The translations under genes were made by a program, and so were the position numbers. Source: Flavobacteriales bacterium (GTDB lineage: Bacteria > Bacteroidota > Bacteroidia > Flavobacteriales_E > Vicingaceae). From it: a stretch of 64,000 nucleotides of DNA. This document shows, in pieces, positions 1-8,295 of the stretch. The notes under the pieces were generated by a model. The model was not told the DNA's origin, did not search any database, and was given only the letters and a program-made list of their open reading frames with translations. The number at the start of each line of letters is the position of its first letter. Positions within the stretch are counted from its first letter, which is position 1. The stretch lies in NCBI GenBank assembly GCA_015075325.1, contig JABTUP010000013.1:25941-89940 (forward strand). The letters are read 5' to 3'.

Positions 1-135
1 TTAATTAGATACAATTTATGTTGAACGATTTTTTTGACACTATTTTCACAAATTAAAACAATCTTTGGTTGTACAGTAGTTAAATTATTCATGTCAAATT
101 CGTGTCAAATTGAATATTTGTTGTTTTAACAATAA

Positions 136-163
136 TTGAAATCACATTAAATATTTAGCTTTG
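136..163 (+). promoter_or_regulatory. Promoter of pdxH
   Basis: TAGCTTTG at 156-163 matches the Bacteroidota -7 element TAnnTTTG, and TTG at 136-138 can serve as the -33 element with a 17-base spacer. Transcription would begin near 170, giving a leader of about 15 bases. A direct repeat TGTCAAATT at 92-100 and 103-111 lies just upstream and could be a protein-binding site. Confidence 0.55.
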
Positions 164-185
164 CTAACCCAAAACATGGAAAAAA

Positions 186-836
186 ATGGAAGATTTACGG
201 AATTACTTAAACCAAATAAGAAGAGATTTTGCCGACAAGCCATTAGAAGAACAATCGGTAAATGATAACCCATTTTTGCAATTTTCAGTTTGGTTTGAAG
301 AAGCTGTAAATGCACAGCTTTTAGACCCTTATGCCATGCTTATTTCAACGGTTGATGAAATTGGTCTGCCACATTCTAGGGTGGTTTATTTAAGAAACAT
401 TAGTGACGAAGGAATGGTTTTTTATACCAATTACAACAGTCAAAAGGGTAAAAACATTAGTGCTTCAAATAAAATTGCCATTACTTTTTTTTGGGTAGAG
501 TTGGAGCGACAAATACGCATTGAAGGAACGGTAAAAAAAGTAAGTGAAGAATTATCCGACAAGTATTTTGCCGCACGCCCACGCGAAAGTCAATTAGGTG
601 CTTGGGCATCAAACCAAAGTGAAACCATAAAAAATAGGGCAGAGCTGGAAGAAAAATTAAAACAATTTACTGAAAAATTTAAAGGCGTAGATGTTCCTCG
701 TCCGCCACACTGGGGAGGCTACATTGTTGAACCTACAAAATTTGAATTTTGGCAAGGGCGTCCAAGTCGTTTGCACGATAGGCTGATTTATATCAAAAAC
801 AACAGTGATTGGGTAATTTCTAGGATTGCACCTTAG
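186..836 (+). CDS. pdxH: Pyridoxamine 5'-phosphate oxidase
   Basis: FMN-dependent cytosolic enzyme that oxidises pyridoxamine or pyridoxine 5'-phosphate to pyridoxal 5'-phosphate, the last step of vitamin B6 synthesis and salvage. The 216-residue product is the usual family length. Seen directly: the N-terminal flavin barrel segment, RPRESQLGAWAS in the middle, and the C-terminal family signature WQGRPSRLHDR at about 189-199, whose Arg and His contact the substrate phosphate and ring in known structures. It ends in the typical Arg-hydrophobic-Ala-Pro. The ATG at 186 fits a promoter ending at 163. It is followed, six bases on, by the end of a convergent gene, with no terminator between. Confidence 0.96.
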   Translation: MEDLRNYLNQIRRDFADKPLEEQSVNDNPFLQFSVWFEEAVNAQLLDPYAMLISTVDEIGLPHSRVVYLRNISDEGMVFYTNYNSQKGKNISASNKIAITFFWVELERQIRIEGTVKKVSEELSDKYFAARPRESQLGAWASNQSETIKNRAELEEKLKQFTEKFKGVDVPRPPHWGGYIVEPTKFEFWQGRPSRLHDRLIYIKNNSDWVISRIAP

Positions 837-842
837 TTCTTA

Positions 843-1568
843 CTATTCATATGATAGTAAAACTGAGCAATCAACTTTTTCTCCTGACCTAAAACAGTTC
901 ATTTTGTCCCTTCCATCATTAGTTCCTTCAATATGGACGAAAGTTTTAGGCTCTGCATCAAGCAATATTTCACCATCATAGTAGACATTATTCTTATCTT
1001 TTGCATAACCATAATCAAGTAATTTAAAGGTTTTATAATCAATTGTTTGAACAGGTTTACCATGATAAAAGTATAGTTTACCATCTTTTGACCATTCCCA
1101 ATTTACAATTTCGAAAGTGTTTGAATTTGCTTCAATAATAATTGAGTCATTTAAGAAAATCTTATTATCGCGTTTAATAAATCCATTACCAATAATTCCT
1201 AATTTGTTTCTTTCGGTTTGTTCTTCTGAATATTTTTTTTGAGTTTGATAAATACTAAGCCCTATATAGAGGATGCTGGCTAATGAAGATATAATAAACA
1301 ATATAGGTAAAATTGATCCCAAAATTTTATTCCATTTGAATAGTTTTGTATTTAAATAAATTAAAATAATGAAGTATAATGGGTAAATATTTACAATAAA
1401 GAAATAAAACAATGTTGTACCTAGGTTAGTTGGGTGATCAAAGAAGAAAATTGTTGTGAAGAAAATATATGGCCAAATTGATATAGGAAGTAAAATGGAT
1501 AGATTTAAAAATTTAAACCACCTAGGGAGGTCTTTTGATTTAAAATAATTTAAAATTTTATTTACCAT
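843..1568 (-). CDS. Membrane protein with DKNYY-type repeats
   Basis: A 241-residue protein with no recognised specific function. The first half has three or four hydrophobic segments (about residues 18-42, 50-74 and 83-108), so it is an inner-membrane protein. The second half carries repeats of the DKNYY kind, with phrases such as DNKIFLNDSIIIEANSNTF and DKNNVYYDGEILLDAEPKTF, each pairing a Lys/Asn/Tyr turn with a strand. DKNYY domains are common, uncharacterised, probably extracytoplasmic repeats in Bacteroidota. It stands alone, convergent with pdxH. Its start is 19 bases beyond the stop of the peptide-binding lipoprotein upstream of it, so the two may be co-transcribed. Confidence 0.6.
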   Translation of the reverse strand: MVNKILNYFKSKDLPRWFKFLNLSILLPISIWPYIFFTTIFFFDHPTNLGTTLFYFFIVNIYPLYFIILIYLNTKLFKWNKILGSILPILFIISSLASILYIGLSIYQTQKKYSEEQTERNKLGIIGNGFIKRDNKIFLNDSIIIEANSNTFEIVNWEWSKDGKLYFYHGKPVQTIDYKTFKLLDYGYAKDKNNVYYDGEILLDAEPKTFVHIEGTNDGRDKMNCFRSGEKVDCSVLLSYE

Positions 1569-1587
1569 TTTTATGATTAATACTAAT

Positions 1588-3249
1588 CTATTTCTTATCG
1601 TTTATTTTTACATTTTTAAGTGTAAGTAAATTAATAGGGTTGATGCCCAAATCGTTCACATTGGTTTGTACCAAACGAACCACTTCATCGTAATACAGCG
1701 TAACAACTGGAGCTTCCTCAATTAGTATTTTATCCATTTCCTGATATAAATAATAACGAGTAGAATCGTTTACCTCTGCTTGAGATTTTTCATACAATTT
1801 ATCAAACTCAAAGTTTTTAAACTGCGTGTAATTTGGACCATGTGGAGTAAAGTTTTTGCTGTAAAATAATGCTAAATAGTTTTCAGCATCAGGATAATCG
1901 GCAATCCACGATTTTCTGAAAAAATTTAATTTTGAACGAGCAACCAACTCGCGATGAGTAGTTGCTTGTAATATTTCCACTTTAATTTTTATACCTATTT
2001 CGCCCAATTGGTGTTGGATAAATTCGCATAAATCAACATATCCCATGGTGGTAAACAAGGTAATTTCTGGCAAACCTTTACCGTTTGGAAAACCAGCAGA
2101 ATAAAGTAATTCTTTTGCTTTTTCAGGATTGTAAGTGTACCCTTTTACTCGTTCTTCGCTGTATGATGGTAATCCTTTAGGAACAAAACCAGAATGAGCA
2201 GGAGTTCCAATGTTTTTTCTAAGGTACGAAATCATTTGTTCCCGATTAAAACCATAATTAATGGCTTGTCGAATCATTTTTTTCTTTAACGGACTGTTTG
2301 CAACAATATCTAAATCATCGTTAACCAAAATACCTAAATATTCGGTATTTAAATACGGGTGGGTTAGCATGTTGATTTTGCTTTTGTATTTGTCTTTAAG
2401 TGTTCCGCTTGCATTAAAAATTTCTTCTTTGTAACTACCTTCTCTTCCCGAAACAAAATCTAAATCGCCGTTTAAGAATTTTAAGAACTCTACTTCTTCA
2501 TCTTTAATAAATGTAATTGCAACTGCATCAATAAAAGGAAGTTGTTCGCCTTTAGCTGTTTTTTCAAAATAGTTGTCGTTTTTCACGAATACCATTTTAT
2601 TACCTTCGTCCCACATTTTAAACTGAAAAGGACCAGTACCAATAGGGTTGCTAGAATAGTCGTTTTTGTAATGTTCAACAATTTCGTGAGGAACAACCGA
2701 GCAATATTGCATGGTTAATATTCCTAAAAAAGGAGGAAAAGGTTGGGTTAAAAATATTTTAAGAGTGGTGTCGTTAACTGCAACAAAAGGAGCGTATTTG
2801 TTTTCTTCGTTAAAATCAAGGTTATTAAATACCCATGCACCAGGCGAAGCAACTTTAGAATCGATGATTCGATTAAAGCTGTAAACAAAATCTTCGGCAA
2901 CCACTTTTCGTCCTTTGCCATCTTTAAACAAATCGTGATGGTGAAAATATACATCGTTTTTAATGTAAAAAGTATACTCTTTACCATCTTCCGAAATTTC
3001 CCAACGATTGGCGATACAAGGAATAATATTTAAATTATCGTCCATTTGTACCAATCCATTATACAATTGGTTACAAGCCCAAATGTTTTCAATATTTCTC
3101 GAAAAAGCAGGGTCTAACGAAGTAATTCCAGCCGATTCGTTGTAACGGAATATTTTTTTACCAATGGTTTTATCAGACGAACCACCATTTCCACAGGAGA
3201 TTAACGAGGAAACAATTACAACGATTAAAGAAAGTTTAAGATAATTCAT
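1588..3249 (-). CDS. ABC transporter substrate-binding lipoprotein, peptide/oligopeptide family (SBP_bac_5)
   Basis: A 553-residue solute-binding protein of the OppA/DppA type, which would capture peptides or related solutes at the outer face of the inner membrane. The N-terminus is a lipoprotein signal ending in the lipobox LISC (Cys19). Family phrases are visible, including DPAFSRNIENIWACNQLYNGL near residue 45, KNDVYFHH, DFVYSFNRIID, NPIGTGPFQFKMW and YNPEKAKELLYSAGFPNGKGLPEI. No cognate permease or ATPase genes are adjacent, so it either serves a transporter encoded elsewhere or has another peptide-binding role. A palindrome upstream of the start may control it. Confidence 0.88.
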   Translation of the reverse strand: MNYLKLSLIVVIVSSLISCGNGGSSDKTIGKKIFRYNESAGITSLDPAFSRNIENIWACNQLYNGLVQMDDNLNIIPCIANRWEISEDGKEYTFYIKNDVYFHHHDLFKDGKGRKVVAEDFVYSFNRIIDSKVASPGAWVFNNLDFNEENKYAPFVAVNDTTLKIFLTQPFPPFLGILTMQYCSVVPHEIVEHYKNDYSSNPIGTGPFQFKMWDEGNKMVFVKNDNYFEKTAKGEQLPFIDAVAITFIKDEEVEFLKFLNGDLDFVSGREGSYKEEIFNASGTLKDKYKSKINMLTHPYLNTEYLGILVNDDLDIVANSPLKKKMIRQAINYGFNREQMISYLRKNIGTPAHSGFVPKGLPSYSEERVKGYTYNPEKAKELLYSAGFPNGKGLPEITLFTTMGYVDLCEFIQHQLGEIGIKIKVEILQATTHRELVARSKLNFFRKSWIADYPDAENYLALFYSKNFTPHGPNYTQFKNFEFDKLYEKSQAEVNDSTRYYLYQEMDKILIEEAPVVTLYYDEVVRLVQTNVNDLGINPINLLTLKNVKINDKK

Positions 3250-3267
3250 AACTCCATAGTTTTAGTT

Positions 3268-3288
3268 ATGTAATGTTAGTCATTACAT
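3268..3288. promoter_or_regulatory. Inverted repeat upstream of the peptide-binding lipoprotein
   Basis: ATGTAATG and CATTACAT form an 8-base inverted repeat around a 5-base spacer, 18 bases before the ATG of the minus-strand lipoprotein gene. This is the shape of a regulator half-site pair. No regulator gene is adjacent and no clear TAnnTTTG element overlaps it, so operator is an inference. Confidence 0.4.
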
Positions 3289-3343
3289 TTTGTCGATTTA
3301 CGGAGTGTTTTGTGTTGTTTTCAACACTCTTTTTAACAGTTGT

Positions 3344-3736
3344 CTATTTTTTGAAAACAAAAAAACGCTGTAGCGTGTAATTGTAGAAAAAAGCAACCAT
3401 TAAAGCAGTAATAACTTTCGAAATAGAATAATTGATGTGAGCAAAATCGGTAAAAATAAAGACAAAAAAAGTGTTTAAAACCAAGCTCCCCGCAGAAACC
3501 AAAACGTATCGGAAAACTTGGTGTTTGAATTTATTTTTAGAATTACAAAAAGCCCAATACCTGCATAGGTTAAAATTTACGATTGCACCAGCTAATGCTC
3601 CAATGGCGGTTGAATAAACGTACCAAACATTAAAAACTTCGGTAAGTAGAATTAACACCAAAAAATCGGCTAAAGTGGCAGTTATGGCTGCAACTTGGTA
3701 ACGAAAAAAAGAAATAAACCACGATTCTTTTTTCAT
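3344..3736 (-). CDS. GtrA family membrane protein
   Basis: A 130-residue protein with four predicted membrane segments and the GtrA opening pattern FFRYQVAAITATLADFLVLILL near residues 10-31. GtrA-type proteins are thought to move polyprenyl-linked sugars, or otherwise assist glycan or lipid transfer, across the inner membrane. The start codon overlaps the stop of the phosphatase gene as ATGA, so translation is probably coupled. It is the last gene of the inositol-lipid set, which suggests a role in moving or decorating the inositol lipid. That role is inferred from position only. Confidence 0.8.
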   Translation of the reverse strand: MKKESWFISFFRYQVAAITATLADFLVLILLTEVFNVWYVYSTAIGALAGAIVNFNLCRYWAFCNSKNKFKHQVFRYVLVSAGSLVLNTFFVFIFTDFAHINYSISKVITALMVAFFYNYTLQRFFVFKK

Positions 3737-4191
3737 ACTAATAAAACGATAATTTGTAAAACAACATTTGCATAAATACCAGCTAAAACATCATCTGCCA
3801 TTATACCCAAACCTCCGTTTAATTTTTCTAAATTTCGAATACCTAACGGTTTAAAAATATCGAACAAACGAAACAATGTAATTCCAATAACAAGATTGAG
3901 AAATGAAAAAGGAACAAAAAGCATGGTAATCCACATGCCTACAGCTTCGTCAATTACCACTTTTGATGGGTCTTTTCCCCATTCGGTAGTTAATTTGTTG
4001 GCTGAAAAAATTCCAATAATGGTAGTTGAAAAAATTAAAGCAATAAAAACAAAATGGTTAACTATTACAATTTGAAAGTGCTGAAATAGAACATAAATTG
4101 CGGCAGCCAATAAAGCTCCAGCAGTTCCAGGAGCAAAAGGGGAGTAGCCAGTACCAAAAAAAGATGCAATTATTTTGTAGATAATCCTCAT
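3733..4191 (-). CDS. Phosphatidylglycerophosphatase A family protein (PgpA-like), probable phosphatidylinositol-phosphate phosphatase
   Basis: A 152-residue integral membrane phosphatase of the PgpA family. Seen: FFGTGYSPFAPGTAGAL at about residues 12-28, the conserved DPSKVVIDEAVGMWI acidic motif at about 74-88, and LRLFDIFKP-like and GGLGIMADDVLAG motifs near the C-terminus. PgpA normally dephosphorylates phosphatidylglycerol phosphate. Because the neighbours are an inositol-3-phosphate synthase and a CDP-alcohol transferase, the likely substrate here is phosphatidylinositol phosphate, as proposed for the equivalent cluster of gut Bacteroides. Its ATG lies immediately after the T-run of a hairpin that follows the synthase gene. 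Confidence 0.85.
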   Translation of the reverse strand: MRIIYKIIASFFGTGYSPFAPGTAGALLAAAIYVLFQHFQIVIVNHFVFIALIFSTTIIGIFSANKLTTEWGKDPSKVVIDEAVGMWITMLFVPFSFLNLVIGITLFRLFDIFKPLGIRNLEKLNGGLGIMADDVLAGIYANVVLQIIVLLV

Positions 4192-4193
4192 AA

Positions 4194-4225
4194 TAAAAAA
4201 AGAAGAGCCACTTTTAGGTGGCTCT
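4194..4225 (-). terminator. Hairpin with T-run between ino1 and pgpA-like genes
   Basis: AGAGCCAC and GTGGCTCT (4204-4225 on the plus strand) form a perfect 8-base stem with a 6-base loop. On the minus strand it is followed by TTC and a run of seven T. It has terminator form but ends only a few bases before the pgpA-like ATG. It may therefore attenuate expression of the two distal genes rather than fully end the operon. Confidence 0.65.
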
Positions 4226-4234
4226 TTCTATTAT

Positions 4235-5545
4235 TTAGTCTTCGTAGTCTAAACCCAAATGAGTAATCAACTCTTCGCCTTTTAAATGTCGAAGCGTATT
4301 TTTTAATTTCATTTCTTGTTTAAAGATATCGTGCATAGGTTTTAATCCAGCAATTTTTTCTTGTGGAGATTTAAAGTAAAACGATAGCCATTCTTGAACA
4401 CCCGACATTCCTGCACGTGATGCTAAATCTAAGAAAATAGCTAAATCTAATACAAGTGGAGCTGCTAAAATAGAATCTCTACATAAAAAGTCAACTTTTA
4501 TTTGCATACGGTAACCCATCCAGCCAAAAATATCGATGTTATCCCAACCTTCTTTGTTATCACCGTGAGGAGGATAATAGTTGATTCTTACTTTATGGTA
4601 AAGGTCTTTGTATAAATCTGGGTTATTTTCTGGGTCAAGAATTTCTTCTAATACACCTAATTTAGAAACTTCTTTAGTTTTAAAGTTATCTGGGTCGTCT
4701 AATACTTCGCCATCTCTATTTCCTAAAATGTTTGTTGAAAACCAACCAGCAATACCTAACGAACGAGTTTTCATTCCTGGAGCAATAATGGTTTTCATTA
4801 ATGTTTGACCAGTTTTAAAGTCTTTTCCGCAAATTGGAACATTGTTTTGTTTTGCCAAGCTTACTAAAGCAGGAATATCAGCCGAAAGGTTAGGAGCACC
4901 ATTTGCATAAGGAATACCTTCTTTTATTGCTGCGTAAGCATAAATCATACTTGAAGGAATGTTTACATCGTTGTTTCTTAAACCTTCTTCTAAACTTTCA
5001 ATGGTTTTATGTACGGTTGTTTCTTCAATGTAAATTTCGGTTGAGCCACACCATACCATTACTAATCTGTCGCAATTGTTTTTAGCTTTAAAATCGCGAA
5101 TATCTTGACGTAATTGGTCGGCTAAATCCATTTTGGTTTTGCCTTCTTTAACGTAAGTTCCGTGTAGTTTTTTAACGTAGTTTTTGTCAAAAACAGCTTT
5201 CATTGGTTTGATTGCTTCCAATTCTGGCTTAAGCATATCTAAAGTTGTTTTTTCAAGAACACCAGCGTTTAATGCTGATTCATAAACATTATCTTCGAAT
5301 AAATCCCAACCGCCAAAAACAATGTTTTTAATATCAGCTAATGGAATAAAATCTTTAATAAGAGGATTTCTTTTCTCTGTTCTTTTTCCTAATCGAATGG
5401 TTCCCATTTGAGTGGTTGAACCTATAGGTTTTGAAATGCCTTTGTTTACTGCATAAACTCCAGCAATTAATGTGGTAGCTACAGCTCCTAAACCAGGTAA
5501 TAAAATACCTAATTTACCGTCTGCACTTTTAATTTCGTTTGTCAT
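4235..5545 (-). CDS. Inositol-3-phosphate synthase
   Basis: NAD-dependent cytosolic enzyme that converts glucose 6-phosphate to 1D-myo-inositol 3-phosphate. The 436-residue product has the N-terminal dinucleotide-binding stretch LLPGLGAVATTLIAGV (about 14-29), the family motif GKDFKTGQTLMKT (about 240-252), NILGNRDGEVLDDP (about 274-287) and the C-terminal VDFLCRDSILAAPLVLDLA. It is the third gene of a five-gene minus-strand set, after a CDP-alcohol transferase and a DUF4833 protein. Its product supplies the head group for inositol phospholipid. A hairpin follows its stop codon. Confidence 0.93.
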   Translation of the reverse strand: MTNEIKSADGKLGILLPGLGAVATTLIAGVYAVNKGISKPIGSTTQMGTIRLGKRTEKRNPLIKDFIPLADIKNIVFGGWDLFEDNVYESALNAGVLEKTTLDMLKPELEAIKPMKAVFDKNYVKKLHGTYVKEGKTKMDLADQLRQDIRDFKAKNNCDRLVMVWCGSTEIYIEETTVHKTIESLEEGLRNNDVNIPSSMIYAYAAIKEGIPYANGAPNLSADIPALVSLAKQNNVPICGKDFKTGQTLMKTIIAPGMKTRSLGIAGWFSTNILGNRDGEVLDDPDNFKTKEVSKLGVLEEILDPENNPDLYKDLYHKVRINYYPPHGDNKEGWDNIDIFGWMGYRMQIKVDFLCRDSILAAPLVLDLAIFLDLASRAGMSGVQEWLSFYFKSPQEKIAGLKPMHDIFKQEMKLKNTLRHLKGEELITHLGLDYED

Positions 5546-5622
5546 TTTGTAAATTGTTTTAAAGAGTCAAAATTAGAAATATTGTAAATATTTTAGAGGC
5601 TATTTTGTAATAATTTTATTTT

Positions 5623-6201
5623 TTAAGGATATATCCTTTCGTACACTGGTTTCTTGGTTTTAATATCATTCCCAAAAACTTCGATATAAAAAACTTTTGG
5701 TAATAGTTTAATGTGTTCGGCTTTGATGAAAACACGTTTTATAACGGCTGTTTTGTTATCTATTGTGGTAATTACGTGTGGTTTTAAATCATCTGTTTGT
5801 GTAACAATAAACTGTTTGTCTTTTATTGCTGCAATAGAAAAAATGTAGGTATTTGGTTTTGTTTTTAAAGGTTTTGCTTTTACTCCGTAACCAAAAGTTT
5901 TTTCAATTTGAGTTAAATCTCTTTTTCTTCCATCTTCTTGGTATCTTCTCCAAAAAACATTAACCGGATTATTGGCATCTATTTGTCCTTTTTCGTTGTG
6001 ATTCATACAATAAACAACGGTGTTCTGATTAAAACTTTTTTGAATATAAAAAAGCATGTGGTCGTCTTTTGGAATTGGGTAACCATTAAAAACAGAATCT
6101 TCGCCAGTACTCTCAAATGTTGTATTTGCAACAAAAGTTGATTTGGTAAAACCAAAAATGATAAAACCAAACAACATTAAAAGAGTAAATTGCTTAACCA
6201 T
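5623..6201 (-). CDS. DUF4833 domain secreted protein
   Basis: A 192-residue protein with an N-terminal signal segment (about 1-20) and no known catalytic motif. The mature part contains FYIQKSFNQNTVVYCMNHNEKG and NPVNVFWRRYQEDGRKRDLTQIE phrases that I associate with DUF4833, a family found beside inositol-lipid genes in Bacteroidota. Its start overlaps the stop of the CDP-alcohol transferase by 8 bases, which supports co-transcription and a shared pathway. A periplasmic role in handling or sensing the lipid is an inference; the molecular function is unknown. Confidence 0.7.
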   Translation of the reverse strand: MVKQFTLLMLFGFIIFGFTKSTFVANTTFESTGEDSVFNGYPIPKDDHMLFYIQKSFNQNTVVYCMNHNEKGQIDANNPVNVFWRRYQEDGRKRDLTQIEKTFGYGVKAKPLKTKPNTYIFSIAAIKDKQFIVTQTDDLKPHVITTIDNKTAVIKRVFIKAEHIKLLPKVFYIEVFGNDIKTKKPVYERIYP

Positions 6202-6883
6202 TTAATGCTTTTTTTACATGGTTTAAACGCTCTATTGCTGTAATGTTTGAAAATACTGCAACTATTGTAACAGGAATAGTGAAAATAGAGATGGTTTCAA
6301 ATAACACAATTGGATAGTTATCCATTTTTATACAAATATTACCAAAAAAGTAATGGAAAATACCGCAAAACATAGCTCCAGCTCCAATAGTTACAACTCT
6401 AGCTGGTCGTTGCATCATGCCAACGCTACAAGCAATTCCAATGCCTTCTGCTCTTGCTCTTGTGTAACTTACCATCATAGAACCAATTAATGCAATAAAA
6501 GCAAACAATGAACTTAAAAAAAAGTGGTGAGCAATTAAATAATAACAAATTCCTAAAAACATGATTAACTCGCTATATCTATCTACAACTGAATCATAGA
6601 AAGCACCAAATTTTGACGACATGTTGCCTAAACGTGCTAATCTTCCATCAATCATATCAAACAAACCGGCAATAAGAATGGTAAAACCACCCCAGCCAAC
6701 ATAAACCAATTGTGTTCTATCGGCTTTTTCGGCACCTAAAATAAAAATAATTGCAGCTAAAATGTTTAAAAGTAAGCCAACAGTTGTAATAAAATTAGGC
6801 GTTATTTTTAACCTAATTAATAGGTTAATAAAGGGATTAATAATGTTGTAAATTATAAGTTGAGCTTTACTTTCGTTTGCCAT
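6194..6883 (-). CDS. CDP-alcohol phosphatidyltransferase, probable phosphatidylinositol-phosphate synthase
   Basis: A 229-residue inner-membrane enzyme with about six membrane segments. The catalytic signature of the family is complete: Asp76, Asp79-Gly80, Ala83-Arg84, Gly93, Asp97 and Asp101. Family members transfer a phosphatidyl group from CDP-diacylglycerol to an alcohol. Because an inositol-3-phosphate synthase is two genes downstream, the acceptor is probably inositol 3-phosphate, giving phosphatidylinositol phosphate for the PgpA-type phosphatase to finish. It is the first gene of the minus-strand operon and diverges from ychF. Phosphatidylglycerol phosphate or phosphatidylserine synthase are the alternatives. 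Confidence 0.88.
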   Translation of the reverse strand: MANESKAQLIIYNIINPFINLLIRLKITPNFITTVGLLLNILAAIIFILGAEKADRTQLVYVGWGGFTILIAGLFDMIDGRLARLGNMSSKFGAFYDSVVDRYSELIMFLGICYYLIAHHFFLSSLFAFIALIGSMMVSYTRARAEGIGIACSVGMMQRPARVVTIGAGAMFCGIFHYFFGNICIKMDNYPIVLFETISIFTIPVTIVAVFSNITAIERLNHVKKALNG

Positions 6884-7037
6884 TTTTAAAAATCTAGTTG
6901 TTTAATGCTTGATGTTAAAGTAAAACACGATACCTTAACAGGAAAGAAAACAAAAGTAACAAAAGTTATGAACTTCAAATTACATTTTTTCTAACTAAAA
7001 CCAATTTTATTTATTCAAAACACATCAGCTTTTAAAC

Positions 7038-7045
7038 TATATTTG
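7038..7045 (+). promoter_or_regulatory. -7 promoter element of ychF
   Basis: TATATTTG matches TAnnTTTG and lies 18 bases before the ychF ATG, so the transcript would have a very short leader. The -33 region has no clean TTTG. Confidence 0.5.
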
Positions 7046-7062
7046 CAGCCTAAAAATAAATT

Positions 7063-8160
7063 ATGGCTTTAAAATGTGGAATAGTTGGCTTGCCCAACGT
7101 AGGAAAATCGACTTTGTTTAACTGTTTATCAAATGCAAAAGCTCAATCGGCAAACTTTCCGTTTTGTACTATTGAGCCAAATGTTGGAGTTATTACAGTT
7201 CCTGATGAACGATTAGAAAAATTAGAAAGTTTAGTTAAACCAGAACGAGTTTTACCAACAACAATTGAAATTGTTGACATTGCAGGTTTAGTTAAAGGTG
7301 CTAGTAAAGGTGAGGGTCTGGGAAATAAATTTTTAGCCAACATTAGAGAAACCGATGCTATTATTCATGTGTTGAGATGTTTTGACGACGGAAATGTGGT
7401 TCATGTTGATGGCTCGGTAAATCCTGTTAGAGATAAAGAAATTATTGATATTGAATTGCAATTGAAAGATTTTGAAACAGTTGAAAAAAAATACGATACC
7501 ATTAAAAGAAAAGTACAAACAGGAGATAAAAGTGCGGTAAAAGAAGCAGAACTCTATCAACGCATTTTAAAAACACTTGAACAAGGCAAATCGGTTCGAA
7601 CAATTGAGTTTTCGGAAGAAGAAAAGGAGTTTGTAAAACCACTTTGTTTAATTACTGCTAAACCAGTATTGTATTTATGTAATGTTGATGAAGGCTCTGT
7701 AAAAACTGGAAATGCACATGTTGAAGCAGTTAAAAATGCAGTAAAAGATGAAGACGCAGAAGTTTTAATGATTGGAGCTCAAATTGAAGCAGATATTGCA
7801 GAATTAGAAACTTACGAAGAACGAAAAGAATTTTTACAAGATTTAGGGTTAGAAGAAGCAGGTGTTAATCAATTAATTAGGGCTGCTTACAAACTATTAA
7901 ACTTATACACTTATTTTACTGCAGGAGTAAAAGAGGTTAGGGCATGGACTATAAAAAAAGGCATGACAGCACCTCAGGCAGCAGGTGTAATTCATACCGA
8001 TTTCGAAAAGGGGTTTATTCGTGCTGAAGTAATTAAATACGAAGATTTTATCAAATTTGGTTCTGAAGCAGCTGTTAAAGAAGCCGGTAAAATGGGAGTG
8101 GAAGGCAAGGAATATGTGGTGGAAGATGGTGATATTATGCACTTTAGGTTTAATGTGTAA
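7063..8160 (+). CDS. ychF: Ribosome-associated ATPase YchF
   Basis: Universal OBG-family P-loop protein, 365 residues, the normal length. Visible: the P-loop GLPNVGKST at 9-17, a switch region DIAGLVKGASKGEGLGNKF (about 69-87), and the atypical specificity motif NVDE in place of NKxD, which makes YchF bind ATP rather than GTP. The C-terminal TGS domain ends in EGKEYVVEDGDIMHFRF. YchF binds the ribosome and is linked to stress responses and translation quality. It is divergent from the inositol-lipid operon with its own promoter. Confidence 0.97.
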   Translation: MALKCGIVGLPNVGKSTLFNCLSNAKAQSANFPFCTIEPNVGVITVPDERLEKLESLVKPERVLPTTIEIVDIAGLVKGASKGEGLGNKFLANIRETDAIIHVLRCFDDGNVVHVDGSVNPVRDKEIIDIELQLKDFETVEKKYDTIKRKVQTGDKSAVKEAELYQRILKTLEQGKSVRTIEFSEEEKEFVKPLCLITAKPVLYLCNVDEGSVKTGNAHVEAVKNAVKDEDAEVLMIGAQIEADIAELETYEERKEFLQDLGLEEAGVNQLIRAAYKLLNLYTYFTAGVKEVRAWTIKKGMTAPQAAGVIHTDFEKGFIRAEVIKYEDFIKFGSEAAVKEAGKMGVEGKEYVVEDGDIMHFRFNV

Positions 8161-8171
8161 AAGCTTCTCAA

Positions 8172-8188
8172 TCCCGCATTATGCGGGA
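8172..8188. repeat. GC-rich hairpin after ychF
   Basis: TCCCGCA and TGCGGGA form a perfect 7-base stem with a 3-base loop. It stands out in AT-rich DNA. No T-run follows directly, so it is more likely a dispersed hairpin repeat than a simple terminator. Confidence 0.4.
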
Positions 8189-8295
8189 CAGGCTCCCTCC
8201 GAAGTATGGGCTTTTGTAAAGCAACGAAAATATTATACTGAAGTAGAATGTATACACTTCTAAATCTCTAATCTCTAATTTTTAATAATTAATTA

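Noticed and set aside
8057..8263. 68-codon frame across the end of ychF
   Set aside because: Overlaps ychF in another frame and reads through the GC-rich hairpin; no supporting features.
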